A stretch of 5,830 nucleotides of DNA from positions 1 through 5,830 of the forward strand of contig CAKRWX010000163.1 in the NCBI GenBank assembly GCA_934418055.1, written 5' to 3'. Positions 4,927 to 5,830 of the stretch are shown piece after piece. The position numbers and the translations under genes were made by a program. Origin of the DNA: an uncultured Lachnospiraceae bacterium (GTDB lineage Bacteria > Bacillota > Clostridia > Lachnospirales > Lachnospiraceae). Positions within the stretch are counted from its first letter, which is position 1. Each line of letters opens with the position of its first letter. The notes beneath the pieces are model-generated. The model was given only the letters and a program-made list of their open reading frames with translations. It did no database searches and was not told where the DNA came from.

Positions 4927-5830
4927 ATGACCCAGATCCGCCCGGATTATTACGACCGTTTTTCCTGCACGGCAGACCAGTGTCCTATCACCTGCTGTCA
5001 GGAGTGGAAAATATCGGTTGATGAACATACAAATAAATATTGGAAGAAGCTGGCTCCTCCAGCGAATACGATTCCAGCGAAAACCCGTTTAAGCGCCTAC
5101 ACCACTTTTAAAGATGGAACCCGCGTAATCGCCCTGAACCAGGATCACCGATGTCCATTTCTGTCGAAAGAAAAATTGTGTAAGCTGGTGCTGGAGCACG
5201 GAGATCAGGTGCTTTCGGAGACATGCCAGGTCTTTCCGCGGGAGACTCACACCTTTGATACTCATGAGGAACAATCGCTGATGCCTTGTTGTCCGGCGGT
5301 GATCGATCTGTGGAAAGACTGCGAAACTCTCCATTTTCCGGAAGTTTCTGACCAGTGGTTTCAGACTGAATCCGACCGTAACAGTGCAGCACTGGATGGT
5401 TCATCAGATGATGTCTCTGATGCCCTTCTTTTTCAACTGCGTTCCAAACTGATCGCACTGATGCAGCGTTCTGACCGCACGCCAAGCCAGGCGCTGATGG
5501 AGAGCTTTTATATTTTGCTGGAATTGTATCGGAATGATGATTGGAATGAGGAGACTCTGAACGACTATTTTTCTGAATCTACTTTGACAGAACTTCACAA
5601 AGCCATCTTCTCTGCATCCCCGGCTCCAGAAGATACCATCATCGAGGACAATGAGATTCTCCAGGATCTGGCTGTCAATTACCAGAAAGAGGGGCTGTAT
5701 CAGTCTTACCTGAATCCGGTTCTGGCTGACGCAGAGGCACTGGCTGAAAACTATGGCACTGAAACACTGACCAGACAATGGGAAACCTTCCTACAGTCTC
5801 TCAAAGGCTTCCACCCACTTCTGAAAAATG
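4927..5830 (+). CDS. fliB: FliB-type flagellin lysine-N-methylase-like protein, N-terminal part
   Basis: The first 301 residues of a cysteine-rich protein that runs off the right edge. The N-terminus IRPDYYDRFSCTADQCPITCC has the FliB pattern, Cys14-x4-Cys19-x3-Cys23-Cys24 followed by EWKISVD. Then come CPFLSKEKLC (Cys76, Cys85), LSETCQVFPRE with Cys100, and the pair Cys121-Cys122. This is the cysteine arrangement of FliB, which in Salmonella methylates flagellin lysines and carries an iron-sulfur cluster, and of the related zinc- or iron-chelating (YkgJ-like) proteins. The rest of the visible part is mainly helical and poorly conserved. No membrane segment or signal peptide is seen. No flagellar gene is in the window, so flagellin as substrate is not shown; similar proteins may modify something else. 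It is divergent from the PatB-like gene, 201 bp away. The family is well supported by the cysteines; the function is only inferred. Confidence 0.85.
   Translation, partial: MTQIRPDYYDRFSCTADQCPITCCQEWKISVDEHTNKYWKKLAPPANTIPAKTRLSAYTTFKDGTRVIALNQDHRCPFLSKEKLCKLVLEHGDQVLSETCQVFPRETHTFDTHEEQSLMPCCPAVIDLWKDCETLHFPEVSDQWFQTESDRNSAALDGSSDDVSDALLFQLRSKLIALMQRSDRTPSQALMESFYILLELYRNDDWNEETLNDYFSESTLTELHKAIFSASPAPEDTIIEDNEILQDLAVNYQKEGLYQSYLNPVLADAEALAENYGTETLTRQWETFLQSLKGFHPLLKN

Noticed and set aside
4726..5028. In-frame N-terminal extension of the PatB-like protein by 101 residues
   Set aside because: The conserved protein begins at 4725; the extension runs through the promoter region and antisense to the FliB-like gene, and lacks any family similarity.
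5108..5485. Minus-strand open frames of 81 to 125 codons opposite the FliB-like gene
   Set aside because: They overlap the Cys-rich conserved plus-strand frame and show no family features.

Overview
The window reads as chromosomal DNA of a low-to-moderate GC Gram-positive anaerobe, most likely a gut Clostridia species of the Lachnospiraceae type. This is an inference from several signs: strong AGGAGG ribosome binding sites in front of most genes, sigma-A-like promoters, a lipoprotein with a Thr/Glu-rich linker, a cysteine-type sulfatase with no signal peptide, a FliB-like protein and the overall gene mix. It holds six good protein genes, two of them cut by the window edges, plus one small ORF. 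There are no RNA genes, mobile elements or CRISPR arrays that I can see.

Layout from left to right. (1) Positions 1-952, minus strand: the first 317 residues of a cytoplasmic sulfatase. (2) Positions 953-1128: a divergent regulatory region with overlapping promoters. (3) Positions 1129-1965, plus strand: an AraC-family regulator, probably controlling the sulfatase. (4) Positions 1975-2616, minus strand: a lipoprotein whose C-terminal half resembles the ZinT metal-binding domain but stops early, convergent with the araC gene and only 9 bp from it. (5) Positions 2617-2721: a well-formed promoter for the lipoprotein overlapped by a 42-bp palindrome. The core of the palindrome resembles a DtxR/IdeR metalloregulator site. 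(6) Positions 2722-2865, minus strand: a 47-codon ORF starting directly after the stop codon of the next gene. (7) Positions 2866-3417, minus strand: a flavin reductase-like FMN-binding protein. (8) Positions 3508-4725, minus strand: a MalY/PatB-type PLP-dependent C-S lyase or aminotransferase. (9) Positions 4726-4926: a second divergent promoter region. (10) Positions 4927 to the right edge, plus strand: a FliB-type flagellin lysine-N-methylase-like protein, C-terminus missing.

How the genes may work together. The sulfatase and AraC protein look like a local sugar-sulfate or sulfate-ester utilisation switch. The PatB-like enzyme, flavin reductase and small ORF lie on one strand with no visible terminator between them, so they may be one transcript with a sulfur or redox role. 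The palindrome at 2637-2678 could end that transcript and also act as an operator for the lipoprotein. I see no convincing sign of an exotic new system. The points most worth following are the palindrome with the shortened ZinT-like lipoprotein, and the abutting small ORF.
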